Below are positions 52,740 through 62,070 of a DNA stretch of 64,000 nucleotides, in pieces. Positions within the stretch are counted from its first letter, which is position 1. Each line of letters starts with the position of its first letter. The stretch covers positions 1 through 64,000 of the forward strand of contig NZ_WEZT01000005.1 in NCBI RefSeq assembly GCF_009863985.1, given 5' to 3'. The stretch comes from Furfurilactobacillus milii (GTDB taxonomy: Bacteria; Bacillota; Bacilli; Lactobacillales; Lactobacillaceae). The translations under genes and the position numbers were made by a program. A model generated the notes under the pieces. The model had not been told where the DNA came from and made no database searches. It was given only the letters and a program-made list of their open reading frames with translations.

Positions 52740-53681
52740 ATGAGCGAGGAACAAACAAGCCAAGTCAACGGCTCAAAGGGTTCAACTGATAAAAAGAAAC
52801 AGGCGCCACGTCGCAATAATCACCATCCCCGTCGGCGGTCCAAATCAAATCAACAGAGAAACAATAAACCCAATAACAGAGCTAATGAAGAAGAGAAAAA
52901 GGCGCAACAAAGTCCTAGTGCTAAACAGGACAAAACTGTTAAAACGACAAGTGATGGCGGCCGTCAGAATCGATCCACAGGTCAGCATCGCCGTCGTCGT
53001 TCGCAACGTAAACCCAACCCAACTTCGAGACAGGATAATGTACATACTGGCGAAAAGACGGTTACTGCATCACATTCCGTTAAAACGAATTCACATGGTG
53101 TAAAACGCGAATCAGAACAAAAAAAGACGGTTTCTCGGTCCCATAGAAACAGAACAACCACGCACTCATCGATGAGTCACTCAAAGAGTGAAACTCAACA
53201 TGAGAAAATTTCACCAACGGTGCCTGTAAAAGGGACTGACAGGCAAAGCGTTCCTGCTAAATCCGAGGAGGTCGTCGTTCGCGCTAATCTGGCCGATGCT
53301 TTTGTTAATCACGAGCCTGAAAAATTGGCGCCCCAACCTCGCCAGGCGTTGCATGTGTTTGTCCGCAATTTGCGTCAGGTTCGGCAACTTAGACGATTTG
53401 GCGATATCGAGTACATTTCAAAGAAGCTACACTACGTTGTCATTTACATGGATCAGGATGACATTAGTCGAAATCAGCAAGCAATCAACAAATTATCGTT
53501 TGTTCGACGTGTAATGGTCAGTGAACGGCCAGAAATTGACCCGTTTGTTGGCGAAGGGGTTAACGCTAATTTCGTGACTCATACAGAGAATGATGGTGCG
53601 GCTGATGCTATCCCTGACGCTGACCAAACGTCAGCTGATCATTCAGACTCAGCGGCAACAAAATCGACGGAGGCACATTAA
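52740..53681 (+). CDS. YlbG (DUF2129) protein with a long basic N-terminal extension
   Basis: The 313-residue protein has its recognisable core at about 200-270: ALHVFVRNLRQVRQLRRFGDIEYISKKLHYVVIYMDQDD and LSFVRRVMVSERPEI match DUF2129/YlbG, a protein usually of only about 90 residues. Residues 1-195 are low complexity and strongly basic (Arg/Lys/His with Asn, Gln, Ser and Thr; for example PRRNNHHPRRRSKSNQQR), probably disordered. The tail 280-313 is acidic. AAGGAGG precedes the ATG, so the extension is translated. It overlaps rsmD by one base, the usual ylbG-ylbH order. The basic part may bind RNA or the ribosome. Confidence 0.8.
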   Translation: MSEEQTSQVNGSKGSTDKKKQAPRRNNHHPRRRSKSNQQRNNKPNNRANEEEKKAQQSPSAKQDKTVKTTSDGGRQNRSTGQHRRRRSQRKPNPTSRQDNVHTGEKTVTASHSVKTNSHGVKRESEQKKTVSRSHRNRTTTHSSMSHSKSETQHEKISPTVPVKGTDRQSVPAKSEEVVVRANLADAFVNHEPEKLAPQPRQALHVFVRNLRQVRQLRRFGDIEYISKKLHYVVIYMDQDDISRNQQAINKLSFVRRVMVSERPEIDPFVGEGVNANFVTHTENDGAADAIPDADQTSADHSDSAATKSTEAH

Positions 53682-54262
53682 TGCGAGTGGTTGCAGGCGA
53701 GTTTGGCGGACGACCGTTATCAGCAGTTCCAGGGTCGTTAACGCGTCCCACTACGGACAAGGTCAAAGAAGCCATGTTTAGTATGATTGGACCTTATTTT
53801 GACGGTGGCCGGGTATTGGATTTGTTTGCCGGATCAGGTGGCTTGGCTATTGAAGCCGTATCACGCGGTATGGCTGAGGCCGTATTGGTTGATCATCAGT
53901 ATCAGGCAATTAAGACCATTAAGGCTAATATAGCGGTCACAAAATCAGCGGATCAGTTTACGGTAATCAAGGGTGAAGCTAACAATGTGCTCAAACGCTT
54001 GGTTGCAGAAGAACAGCGATTTGACCTAATTTTGTTAGATCCGCCATACGCAAAACAGAAAATTATCGATAATCTCAACTTCATGGCAGCAAACGGATTA
54101 CTCAATGATGGGGCGCAGGTAATTGCTGAAACAAATCAGGAAGCTCAATTGCCAGAGAATTTTGGTGCATTTACGCAAACTCATCATCGGGACTATGGCA
54201 TTACGGACGTGATGGTGTATCGGTATCAAGTCATAAAAAAGGAGACCGGCGAAGATGAGTAA
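53681..54262 (+). CDS. rsmD: 16S rRNA (guanine(966)-N(2))-methyltransferase RsmD
   Basis: The 193-residue methyltransferase starts MRVVAGEFGGRPL and has the SAM motif LDLFAGSGGLAIEAVSRG and the catalytic DPPY (LILLDPPYAK). It methylates m2G966 of 16S rRNA. CGGAGG lies before the ATG; coaD overlaps its end by eight bases. Confidence 0.95.
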   Translation: MRVVAGEFGGRPLSAVPGSLTRPTTDKVKEAMFSMIGPYFDGGRVLDLFAGSGGLAIEAVSRGMAEAVLVDHQYQAIKTIKANIAVTKSADQFTVIKGEANNVLKRLVAEEQRFDLILLDPPYAKQKIIDNLNFMAANGLLNDGAQVIAETNQEAQLPENFGAFTQTHHRDYGITDVMVYRYQVIKKETGEDE

Positions 54263-54758
54263 ACGAATTGCGGTTTTTCCAGGCAGTTTTGATCCACTGA
54301 CGAACGGTCATTTGGATATCATTGAGCGTGCCAGTCACATGTTTGATCAGCTCATTGTTGCCGTTGGCACTAATACAGGTAAACGGCCGCTATTTAGCGT
54401 TGAAGAAAAAATTGGCATGATTCAAGCTGTCACGACCAACCTACCAAACGTTAGTGTTGAAACCATCAGTGGATTGACGGTTACGTTTATGCATGAGCAC
54501 CACGCTACCTTTTTGATTCGTGGGTTACGCAATGATCAGGATTTTAATTATGAACGCGATATTGCCAATATGAATCGCACATTAGCAGAGGATGTTGAGT
54601 CTGTCTTTTTGTTAGCAAAGCCTGAGAATGCGCAAATTTCTTCCAGTATTCTGAAAGAAATCGTTCACTTTGACGGTGATGTTTCAGCATTTGTACCAGC
54701 TGTTGTGTGGACCCATTTGCAGGAGAAACGGCAACAGGAACGGCAAGAGATGAATTAA
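54255..54758 (+). CDS. coaD: Phosphopantetheine adenylyltransferase
   Basis: The 167-residue nucleotidyltransferase has AVFPGSFDPLTNGHLDII (T/HxGH) and RPLFSVEEKIGMI. It also has LIRGLRNDQDFNYE and the ISSS-I-LKEI variant of the ISSTxxR site. It makes dephospho-CoA from 4'-phosphopantetheine and ATP, which links it to the CoA used by PDH. Overlaps rsmD, as in Bacillus. Confidence 0.96.
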   Translation: MSKRIAVFPGSFDPLTNGHLDIIERASHMFDQLIVAVGTNTGKRPLFSVEEKIGMIQAVTTNLPNVSVETISGLTVTFMHEHHATFLIRGLRNDQDFNYERDIANMNRTLAEDVESVFLLAKPENAQISSSILKEIVHFDGDVSAFVPAVVWTHLQEKRQQERQEMN

Positions 54759-54778
54759 TAATTGGATGGGGTAATTGA

Positions 54779-55819
54779 ATGAAAAAAAGACGTTGGGGCT
54801 GGTGGCTTGGTGGTGCAATCGTCATCATCGGTCTTCTGGTGATGCGGTTTTTGCCGCTCAATCAGTACATCGAAACGCCCGGAACGGCAGATAACTTACG
54901 CAATTTCGTCACGATGCCAACACGGCCAGACAAGCGCAAGGGTGATTTTATGATTACCTCTGTTTATCAGCAACAAGCGACACCAATTTCTTGGTTATGG
55001 GCGCACGTTGATCCACACGCGACAATCTATAACGAGCAAGAAGTAACTGGCGGCGAGAATCAAACAACTTATAACAAGGTTCAGGGATTCTACATGCAAA
55101 GTGCCATTAATCAGGCCATTGCGACGGCATACAAAGCTGCCAATGAACAGTATACGCGGCAATACTTGGGGATCTACGTTTTGGATGTCTCAAAAACGTC
55201 TCACTTTTATCACAAAATTCAGGTCGGCGATACCGTTACAAAGATTGATGGTGTGCATTATGATTCTTCTGTTGGTTACCAAAAGGCACTGGCCAAACGT
55301 AAACTATCGGACAAAGTTGCCATTACGTATACACACAACGGTAAAGAACAGACAACGAAAGCCGGTTTAATTCGTTTGCCGGATGGACGCTCTGGAATCG
55401 GTATTACACTGACGGACGATGTTAAGGTCAGCACCAAAATTCCGGTTGAAGTTAATGCTGGGCAAATTGGTGGCCCATCAGGTGGTTTGATGTTTAGCTT
55501 GCAGATTTATCAGCAATTGACTAATCAAAACTTACGCCATGGTCAAAAAATTGCTGGAACTGGCACCATTAATGCGGATGGTTCCGTTGGTGAAATTGGT
55601 GGAATTGATAAGAAAATTGTGGCCGCTCACAAGGCAGGCGCTAAAATATTCTTTGCACCATATCTGAAACCAAGCAAGGAAGTTTTGAAGTATGAGGAAG
55701 GCCACAAGACGAACTATCAACTGGCAAAGGAAACAGCAAAGAAATATGCACCAGGGATGAAAATTGTTCCCGTGAGCTCATTTGATCAGGCCGTCAAATA
55801 TTTACAAACGCACAAGTAA
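54779..55819 (+). CDS. YlbL/SepM-like membrane-anchored PDZ-Lon protease
   Basis: The 346-residue protein has an N-terminal transmembrane helix (WGWWLGGAIVIIGLLVMRFL). A PDZ domain at about 120-200 (LGIYVLDVSKTSHFYHKIQVGDTVTKIDGVHY) and a Lon-type protease domain follow, with catalytic Ser in GGPSGGLMFSLQIY and Lys in DKKIVAAHKAGAKIFF. Streptococcal SepM processes the competence peptide CSP in this way; the Bacillus homologue cleaves a cell-division inhibitor. Here com genes follow directly. GGGG lies before the ATG. Confidence 0.93.
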   Translation: MKKRRWGWWLGGAIVIIGLLVMRFLPLNQYIETPGTADNLRNFVTMPTRPDKRKGDFMITSVYQQQATPISWLWAHVDPHATIYNEQEVTGGENQTTYNKVQGFYMQSAINQAIATAYKAANEQYTRQYLGIYVLDVSKTSHFYHKIQVGDTVTKIDGVHYDSSVGYQKALAKRKLSDKVAITYTHNGKEQTTKAGLIRLPDGRSGIGITLTDDVKVSTKIPVEVNAGQIGGPSGGLMFSLQIYQQLTNQNLRHGQKIAGTGTINADGSVGEIGGIDKKIVAAHKAGAKIFFAPYLKPSKEVLKYEEGHKTNYQLAKETAKKYAPGMKIVPVSSFDQAVKYLQTHK

Positions 55820-55946
55820 ATTGATTTGGATATAAAGTCATCGGTTGAAAAAACTGATGACTTTTTTATGTTTGACGAACAAATAACGCTTGTTTACGTA
55901 TGTTATGGGTATGGACCATATCAGATAGTAAACAGGAGGATAAATC

Positions 55947-56729
55947 ATGGAATGGCGAGAGGCATTACGAGATGCTTGGCGACAATATCGAGGCTGGTTG
56001 TTGGGTGGTCTGGCTGTCATGATTACAGTAGGTGTGATTGGTGCCCAGTTATTAAAACCTAACGATCAACACCACGACACAAACAGTTCAATGAATGGCA
56101 TGTCACAGGCCTCATTTCAATCCGATAGTTCCAGCCTAGCCGATGCGACAACCAAGGTAGCAACGCGGTCAACCAAGCCAGAAGCAACTGCAAGCGCGGC
56201 CACTGTTAATTCAGAAAAGACTGTTGGACAGACTGAATCGGTGGTTGAGGTAAAAGGTGCCGTTAATCAACCAGGCGTGTATCGGTTTAAAACCAATATG
56301 CGAGTTATCAACGCAATTGACCGGGCAGGCGGTTTGCGGGCGGATGCTGACAGTAAACAAGTCAATCAGGCGCAGACGTTACATGACCAAATGGTGATTT
56401 ACATTCCCACTCATGGCGAGGCGTTGCCAACGACTAATGCTAGTGGTGTGGATGGTGCCACGAATACGGCCACGGCGGGCGATAATGGCGCAGTTGGCAC
56501 TGCCGGGGCGACAGTTGACGGCGATAGTGCGGATGCACCAATTGGGTTGAACAGTGCGACGAAAGAACAGTTAACGAAAATTTCAGGAGTAGGTGATAAA
56601 AAGGCTCAGAAAATTATCGACTTTAGAACGGAACACAACGGCTTTAAGTCATTAGACGACTTAAAACAAATTTCTGGATTTGGTGAGAAAACCGTTCAAA
56701 AATTGAAACCACATTTAAGCTTGTCGTGA
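55947..56729 (+). CDS. comEA: Competence protein ComEA
   Basis: The 260-residue protein has a membrane anchor at about 18-36 (WLLGGLAVMITVGVIGAQLL) and a Ser/Thr/Ala linker. An SLBB domain follows (VVEVKGAVNQPGVYRFKTNMRVINAIDRAGG), then another linker and two helix-hairpin-helix motifs (LNSATKEQLTKISGVGDKKAQKIIDFR and FKSLDDLKQISGFGEKTVQKLKPH). It binds incoming double-stranded DNA at the membrane for uptake. First gene of the comE operon. AGGAGGAT precedes the ATG. Confidence 0.95.
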   Translation: MEWREALRDAWRQYRGWLLGGLAVMITVGVIGAQLLKPNDQHHDTNSSMNGMSQASFQSDSSSLADATTKVATRSTKPEATASAATVNSEKTVGQTESVVEVKGAVNQPGVYRFKTNMRVINAIDRAGGLRADADSKQVNQAQTLHDQMVIYIPTHGEALPTTNASGVDGATNTATAGDNGAVGTAGATVDGDSADAPIGLNSATKEQLTKISGVGDKKAQKIIDFRTEHNGFKSLDDLKQISGFGEKTVQKLKPHLSLS

Positions 56730-56786
56730 GACACAGACTGGCATACGCTTAATGAAATATATTTAATGAATGGTGGAGGTAACATA

Positions 56787-57296
56787 ATGGCAGATCAAAA
56801 ACGGGTTCCCTGGGATCAATATTTTATGATGCAAGCGGTGTTGTTGGCCAGTCGCAGTACTTGTCAGCGGTTGTCTGTTGGCGCTGTTTTAGTCCGTGAC
56901 AAGCGCGTTATTGCTGGCGGTTATAATGGCTCTGTCTCAGGTGATGATCATTGTATTGATGTTGGTGATTATTTAGTGGATGGACATTGTTTAAGGACGA
57001 TTCACGCAGAAATGAATGCCGTTTTGCAATGTGCGAAGTTTGGGATTGCAACTGATGGAGCTGAAATTTATGTAACCGATTTTCCGTGTTTGCAATGCAC
57101 TAAAATGTTATTACAAGCCGGCATCACGAAGATTAATTATTTGCGTAATTATCATAATGATCCATACGCAATGCACCTAGTTTCTCTTAAAAATATTGAA
57201 GTGAAGCAGATTAACATTCCTGAGGATGCATTGACACAATTCCACATTACGGACTACTTAACGGTCCAAGATAACGATTCACATCCTCAGAAATGA
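56787..57296 (+). CDS. comEB: ComEB, dCMP deaminase family protein
   Basis: The 169-residue protein has the zinc-binding HAE (TIHAEMNAVLQCAKFG) and PCLQC (VTDFPCLQCTKML) motifs of deoxycytidylate deaminases; GGYNGSVSGDDHC is also family-typical. It makes dUMP from dCMP, and its role in competence is not settled. Start at 56787, seven bases after GGAGGT; in-frame codons upstream overlap this ribosome site. comEC overlaps its stop. Confidence 0.95.
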   Translation: MADQKRVPWDQYFMMQAVLLASRSTCQRLSVGAVLVRDKRVIAGGYNGSVSGDDHCIDVGDYLVDGHCLRTIHAEMNAVLQCAKFGIATDGAEIYVTDFPCLQCTKMLLQAGITKINYLRNYHNDPYAMHLVSLKNIEVKQINIPEDALTQFHITDYLTVQDNDSHPQK

Positions 57297-59602
57297 CCAT
57301 TTCTAACCGGCCACCATGGATTTTCCTAGGGCTACTTGTTGGTCTTATTAATGCAATGATTGTCGGTCGTTTCTGGTGGGCTGGAATTGGTATTGTTTAT
57401 CTACTGGTACGGTGTCTTTATTTGGGAAACATCAGAGCACATATGCTTTGGCTCATGGGCGTCGCAGTGTTAGCAACTGTGTGGTTCAGTTATCAAAATG
57501 TGCAGTACGACACGAAAACGTGGACAACAATCGCAACGCGTCAGCTTAGTCTGCGGGTTGAGCCAGATCAAATTCAGGTTACTGGCGATACAGTGAGCAT
57601 TATCGGTGAGACAAGAGAAGGTCAGCGGATCCGTGCGTTTGGTCATTTAACGAGCCAGCAAAAAGCGACTCAATTGCAAGTTATCGATCAACCGACACAA
57701 TGGCAGGTAAATGGTCCGAATGACCTACTTGAAGGACCGCGTAACCGTATGCAATTTGATCGCCGTTCGCAATTACGTGCAATGGGGATTCATGGCAGCA
57801 TGAAAATGGCCCAGTGGTTCATTGTGAAACCGAGTCAAACGGCATGGCAGTGGCCAATGGATTTAATGCATCACTGGCGTAAACAGTTACTACTGTATTT
57901 TGCGACGTTGCCGACCGCATTGAATGAGTATGCAAGTAACCTGATTATTGGGGCGACGGCTAATGATTTTTACACCCAGAATAGTGGCCTAAAACGGTTG
58001 GGACTTTTACATTTATTTAGCATTTCCGGTATGCATGTTGTGTATCTAGTCACACTTTGCCAATTTATCCTTGCACGGTTAGGCGTCCCTTGTGAGCACT
58101 CACAACTATTATTAGCCATTGGTTTGCCGTTTTATGCAATTATTGCTGGTGGTTCGGGCACATTGATTCGCGCTATTCTTATTGGTGAAGCTAGTTTGCT
58201 CCAACCACTACTTAATCGTAAACAATCGACTCAGATAAGTGGCTTAGACATGTGGTCGTTATCATTAATTGGTGGAGTTACGCTTCAACCCGCGGTCTTG
58301 TTAACACTGGGTGGTCAACTAAGTTACTTGCTGGCGTTTGCGTTGATCTATGTCGTAGTCGAAAAGACGTGGTGGCAAACGTGGTTAATGAATCTAGTCA
58401 GCTTGCCATTGATTTTACATACCGTTTTTCAAATTCACGTTCTCAGCACGCCTGTAAATCTATTGGTGATTCCATTATTTGGTTGGTTTATTTTTCCGTT
58501 AGTCATTATCGGTGCCTGCTTAGGTGGTGTATTGAATTGGGTCGCCAATATTACTAACACGGTTTTGATGGTGTTTAGTGGTTTGACAAACTGGTTTGGT
58601 CAATTACCGGGAATGGTTACGTTTGGACATCTTTCGACATTATTCACCTGGATATGTTTACTGATGACACTGTTAGCCATTGATGAGCGGCGGCCACGTG
58701 TTCGGTGTAAGTGGCTCATTGCACTAGCGATAGTTTACGCGGCGGCGTTTGTGACAATTCATTGGCCAACGGATGGTGAGGTTTCGTTTATTGATGTTGG
58801 TCAGGGTGACAGTATTCTTTTAAGAACACCATTTAATCAGCATGTTTCGTTAATTGATACGGGTGGCAAAGTGGGATTTTCAAAACCGTCATGGGCACGC
58901 ACTTCCCTGGGGATGACCAATGTTGAAGCCGTGACAGTTAATTACCTTCATAGCCGTGGTATCAGTGAAATTGACGATGTGAACTGTAGCCATCAAGATG
59001 CCGATCATATCGGAGATGTTGGTCGACTGTTGCAATTGATGACAGTTCACACATTGACGATTCCTGCTGGCATGCGTCAATCGCGTGGTTTTCAGACGAA
59101 AATTGCCCCATATCTAAAGCAAACCAGAGTCATCGAGCTGACTGCAGGTCGACAACCTAAAAATTTTCCGTTTACCATTTACCATCCGTTTCATCCAGGA
59201 CCAGGTGGAAACGAGGATTCCGTGTCATTAGGCACAATTAGGAATGGGGTTCGCTTTTTATTTATGGGTGATTTGGATCGGGCCGGTGAACGAGAAATTC
59301 TGCAACATTATCCGACTCTGACAACCGATGTGTTGAAACTAGGTCATCATGGCAGTGACACCTCTAGTGACCCAGTGTTTATTAAACAAGTGGCGCCTAA
59401 ATTGGGAATTATTTCAGCTGGTCGTGAAAATCGGTATGGACATCCCAAACAAAGTACACTAACGACACTGATGCAGAATCATATTGCAGCTGTTAATACC
59501 GCGGATGCTGGCATGATTAGCTATGTCTATGATTGGCTTGGTAACGGCCATTGGCAGACGATGTTGCCGACGCGCACACCGATTGCGGGTTCGCCTCGTT
59601 AG
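57293..59602 (+). CDS. comEC: DNA internalization channel ComEC/Rec2
   Basis: The 769-residue protein has three parts: N-terminal membrane helices and an OB-like segment, the central competence domain with many helices (GLLHLFSISGMHVVYLVTLCQFILARLG), and a C-terminal metallo-beta-lactamase-like domain (VSFIDVGQGDSILLRTP, CSHQDADHIGDVGRL, FLFMGDLDRAGERE, LKLGHHGSDTSSDP). It forms the channel for single-stranded DNA. It appears intact. The ATG overlaps the comEB stop, so translation is coupled. Confidence 0.95.
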   Translation: MTISNRPPWIFLGLLVGLINAMIVGRFWWAGIGIVYLLVRCLYLGNIRAHMLWLMGVAVLATVWFSYQNVQYDTKTWTTIATRQLSLRVEPDQIQVTGDTVSIIGETREGQRIRAFGHLTSQQKATQLQVIDQPTQWQVNGPNDLLEGPRNRMQFDRRSQLRAMGIHGSMKMAQWFIVKPSQTAWQWPMDLMHHWRKQLLLYFATLPTALNEYASNLIIGATANDFYTQNSGLKRLGLLHLFSISGMHVVYLVTLCQFILARLGVPCEHSQLLLAIGLPFYAIIAGGSGTLIRAILIGEASLLQPLLNRKQSTQISGLDMWSLSLIGGVTLQPAVLLTLGGQLSYLLAFALIYVVVEKTWWQTWLMNLVSLPLILHTVFQIHVLSTPVNLLVIPLFGWFIFPLVIIGACLGGVLNWVANITNTVLMVFSGLTNWFGQLPGMVTFGHLSTLFTWICLLMTLLAIDERRPRVRCKWLIALAIVYAAAFVTIHWPTDGEVSFIDVGQGDSILLRTPFNQHVSLIDTGGKVGFSKPSWARTSLGMTNVEAVTVNYLHSRGISEIDDVNCSHQDADHIGDVGRLLQLMTVHTLTIPAGMRQSRGFQTKIAPYLKQTRVIELTAGRQPKNFPFTIYHPFHPGPGGNEDSVSLGTIRNGVRFLFMGDLDRAGEREILQHYPTLTTDVLKLGHHGSDTSSDPVFIKQVAPKLGIISAGRENRYGHPKQSTLTTLMQNHIAAVNTADAGMISYVYDWLGNGHWQTMLPTRTPIAGSPR

Positions 59603-59707
59603 TTTGTGAGCTGAATGAAACTTAATAGGGTATAATGATGGAACGAGTTCAAACTTATTAAAAGGCGTCTTGCGACGCGTAAAAAGTAGCTTGAAGGAAG
59701 GAATGAA

Positions 59708-60742
59708 ATGGCAACGATGAAAATTGCGGAGTTAACACGACAACTGGCTGGTTCAAACGTTCAGCCATTATATTTAGTGACGGGGACTGAACGGTACCTG
59801 TTAAATCAGATTCGAGCGCAATTTAAGGCAATCATTCCCGAGGACCAGGCTCAAATGAATGTTGGTAGCTATGACATGGTACAAACGCCGGTGGCCGTGG
59901 CGCTTGATGACGCGATGGCGATGCCTTTTTTTGGCGAGCATCGACTGGTTATAATCGATGAACCGTATTTTTTAACAGGCGAAAAGAGTAAATCAAAGGT
60001 CGACCATGATTTAGATGCCTTGCTTAAATTTATCGAACACCCAGAGCCAACTACAATCCTAGTTTTCTTCGCCCCATACGATAAGCTTGATAACCGTAAG
60101 AAGTTAGTTAAAACTTTGAAAAAAGTGGCTGTGAATGTAGACGCATCGCCATTGAGTGAACGGGATGCACGTCAGTTTGTGGAGCAGCAGGTAGACCATG
60201 ATGGCTATAAGTTCGGTCCTGGTGCACTGGATACTTTAATTCAGCGCACTGGTGCTGATTTGTCGTTGATGATGGCCGCACTGACCAAACTGGAGTTATT
60301 CGCCGTTCAAGATCATGTAATGACGACGGCAGCGGTTACCGGTTTAGTGGCACAATCTTTGGATGACAATGTTTTTGATTTGGTGAATGCGGTCCTCGGC
60401 CGAAATGTTAAACGGGCGGTGGGCTTATACCATGATCTGCTAGCAACTGGAGAAGAACCACTACGGATTAACGCTGTCTTAGTTAGTCAATTTCGTTTGT
60501 TGTTGCAGGTGAAGGTGCTGGCTAGCCGTGGATTGAGTCAGGGTTCTCTGGCAGGTCAGCTAAAAGTGCATCCATACCGGGTAAAGCTGGCCTTGCAGAG
60601 TGATCGTCACTTTTCGCAACGTGATTTGAGTCGTGCTTTTTTAGGATTAATCAATATTGAAACACAACTGAAGCAAACACAGGATGATCCAGAATTGCTG
60701 TTTAATTTATTTATGTTGCAGTTTACCAATCAAGCTGCGTAA
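59708..60742 (+). CDS. holA: DNA polymerase III subunit delta
   Basis: The 344-residue protein has the HolA layout: LYLVTGTERYLLNQIRAQF at the N-terminus, MPFFGEHRLVIIDEPYFLTG, ILVFFAPYDKLDNRKKLVK and a C-terminal helical collar domain (RFLLQVKVLASRGLSQGSLAGQLKVHPYRVKLAL). It opens the beta clamp in the clamp loader. AAGGAAGG precedes the ATG. Usual position between comEC and rpsT. Confidence 0.94.
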   Translation: MATMKIAELTRQLAGSNVQPLYLVTGTERYLLNQIRAQFKAIIPEDQAQMNVGSYDMVQTPVAVALDDAMAMPFFGEHRLVIIDEPYFLTGEKSKSKVDHDLDALLKFIEHPEPTTILVFFAPYDKLDNRKKLVKTLKKVAVNVDASPLSERDARQFVEQQVDHDGYKFGPGALDTLIQRTGADLSLMMAALTKLELFAVQDHVMTTAAVTGLVAQSLDDNVFDLVNAVLGRNVKRAVGLYHDLLATGEEPLRINAVLVSQFRLLLQVKVLASRGLSQGSLAGQLKVHPYRVKLALQSDRHFSQRDLSRAFLGLINIETQLKQTQDDPELLFNLFMLQFTNQAA

Positions 60743-60769
60743 TTCTCTTCAGTTTAATATGAATAAAAA

Positions 60770-60814
60770 ATAAGCCATTGCAATCAAATCAATTGATTAC
60801 AATGGCTCATTTTG
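60770..60814 (+). terminator. Terminator of holA
   Basis: Stem GCCATTG-C-AATCAA / TTGATT-A-CAATGGC followed by TCATTTT. Confidence 0.82.
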
Positions 60815-60849
60815 TGTTAGTAAGGGGAGTCGAGTAAAACGGATGTAAA

Positions 60850-60879
60850 AGAAAAACCATCATCACGAATGATGATGGC
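60850..60879 (-). terminator. Terminator of rpsT
   Basis: On the minus strand CCATCATCA-TTCG-TGATGATGG is followed by T5. Confidence 0.92.
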
Positions 60880-60886
60880 TAAGAAT

Positions 60887-61141
60887 TTACTTTGCTAAGC
60901 GAGCAGCTAAACGTGACTTGTCACGTGAAGCCTTGTTCTTCTTGATCAAACCTTTTGAGTAGGCGTGGTCAATTGCGGCGCTCGCGGAACGGTATAATTC
61001 TTCAACGTTGTCTGCACCAGCAGTTACAGCTTTTTCAAACTTTTTAACTGCAGTCCGTTCTTCGCTCAATTGAGCAGTGCGACGTGCTTGGGCAATTTCG
61101 TTAGTCTTAACACGTGCAATGGCTGATTTTGTAACTGGCAT
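60887..61141 (-). CDS. rpsT: 30S ribosomal protein S20
   Basis: The 84-residue basic helical protein [39 protein letters not shown]...[30 protein letters not shown] matches S20. It binds 16S rRNA helices 9 and 44. GGAGGTG lies six bases before ATG 61141; a start nine bases earlier is unlikely. Most S20 proteins read MPxIKSAIKRV; the chosen start matches. Confidence 0.96.
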   Translation of the reverse strand: MPVTKSAIARVKTNEIAQARRTAQLSEERTAVKKFEKAVTAGADNVEELYRSASAAIDHAYSKGLIKKNKASRDKSRLAARLAK

Positions 61142-61306
61142 TAATTTCACCTCCGGAGCGTTTGACCCACGTCAAACAAATTTCAACAGTCATCATTATA
61201 CAAGAGGCTTACGACCAATGCAATAAATAAATGCAGATGCGTCAAGGAAATTCACTTGACCCCATCATGAGTAACGTACTTTTGCTTGCAATTAGTGGTG
61301 CGATTA

Positions 61307-61384
61307 GATAAACTATTAAGCGTGCTAAAGCACGACCCTTACTTAGTTTATCGCCACCACTTGGCGTAGACTCGGTATGTGGTG
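61307..61384 (+). ncRNA. Putative S15-responsive leader RNA of rpsO
   Basis: Within the 270-base gap before rpsO, GATAAACTA (61307-61315) pairs with TAGTTTATC (61344-61352), enclosing the hairpin CGTGC-TAAA-GCACG (61321-61334). Directly after, CACCAC (61355-61360) pairs with GTGGTG (61379-61384). The last arm ends 28 bases before the rpsO start. Many bacteria autoregulate rpsO by S15 binding to a structured leader; this is the natural candidate. Folding and binding are inferred by eye. Confidence 0.55.
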
Positions 61385-61411
61385 ACAATATTTGAAAGGT
61401 GGATTTTATCC

Positions 61412-61681
61412 ATGGCTATTACACAAGCAGAAAAGAATCAGATCATCTCAGAATACGCACGTCACGATGGTGACACCGGTTCTGCAGAAGTTCAAATCGC
61501 AGTTTTGACAGCTGACATCAACCAATTGAATGCGCATTTACAAGTGCACACTCACGACTACCACTCACAACGTGGTTTGTTAAAGAAGATTGGTCACCGT
61601 CGTAACTTACTGCGTTACCTGCGTAACACGGATATTGAACGTTACCGGACGTTAATCCAAAAGTTGGGTCTTCGTCGGTAA
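61412..61681 (+). CDS. rpsO: 30S ribosomal protein S15
   Basis: The 89-residue protein [79 protein letters not shown] is full-length S15. It organises the central domain of 16S rRNA. AAAGGTGG lies before ATG 61412. Followed by its own terminator and then rnjB. Confidence 0.97.
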   Translation: MAITQAEKNQIISEYARHDGDTGSAEVQIAVLTADINQLNAHLQVHTHDYHSQRGLLKKIGHRRNLLRYLRNTDIERYRTLIQKLGLRR

Positions 61682-61706
61682 TCGTTGTTCGACCGAAGTG
61701 TGTGAG

Positions 61707-61739
61707 GAGGGCTACCCATTGTGGGTGGCTCTTTTTTTA
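61707..61739 (+). terminator. Terminator of rpsO
   Basis: 11-bp stem AGGGCTACCCA / TGGGTGGCTCT with two G-U pairs and T7. Confidence 0.9.
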
Positions 61740-61744
61740 TTTGT

Positions 61745-61978
61745 TTACATTAAAATTAGGATTACTGACTGGTTTGAGAAGCCGTCAACTGGGCAATTGA
61801 TTGGCTTTTGAGATGGAATATGATAAGCTACATGTAACTGATTGTCCCGAGGAAAATAGGTTGTTTTAATATAATTTTTTTGTGGAGTTGCCGCTCCTTT
61901 AAACGCATCAAACTTAATAGCGATGTGAGGCTGCTTGCGTACTGAGATCAAAATGATGATAAGTCCTATTTTGATCAA
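61745..61978 (-). pseudogene. Uncertain 77-codon frame, possible relic of a beta-sandwich domain gene
   Basis: The frame has no ATG (a TTG at 61978) and no ribosome site. Its product has HIAIKFDAFKGAATPQKNYIKTTYF, faintly like the strand-loop of L-type lectin domains in surface proteins (xIAIEFDTxxN). It abuts the rpsO terminator and is probably either a decayed fragment or chance. The gap 61740-62070 holds nothing else that I can support apart from the rnjB ribosome site. Confidence 0.2.
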
Positions 61979-62070
61979 ACTATAGACAGGCCGTTAAAAT
62001 TAATTCTTAAAAATGACCGTTAGAGAAACAATTAAGTCAAAAAAGAAATTTTTAATATGAGGTGAATGAA

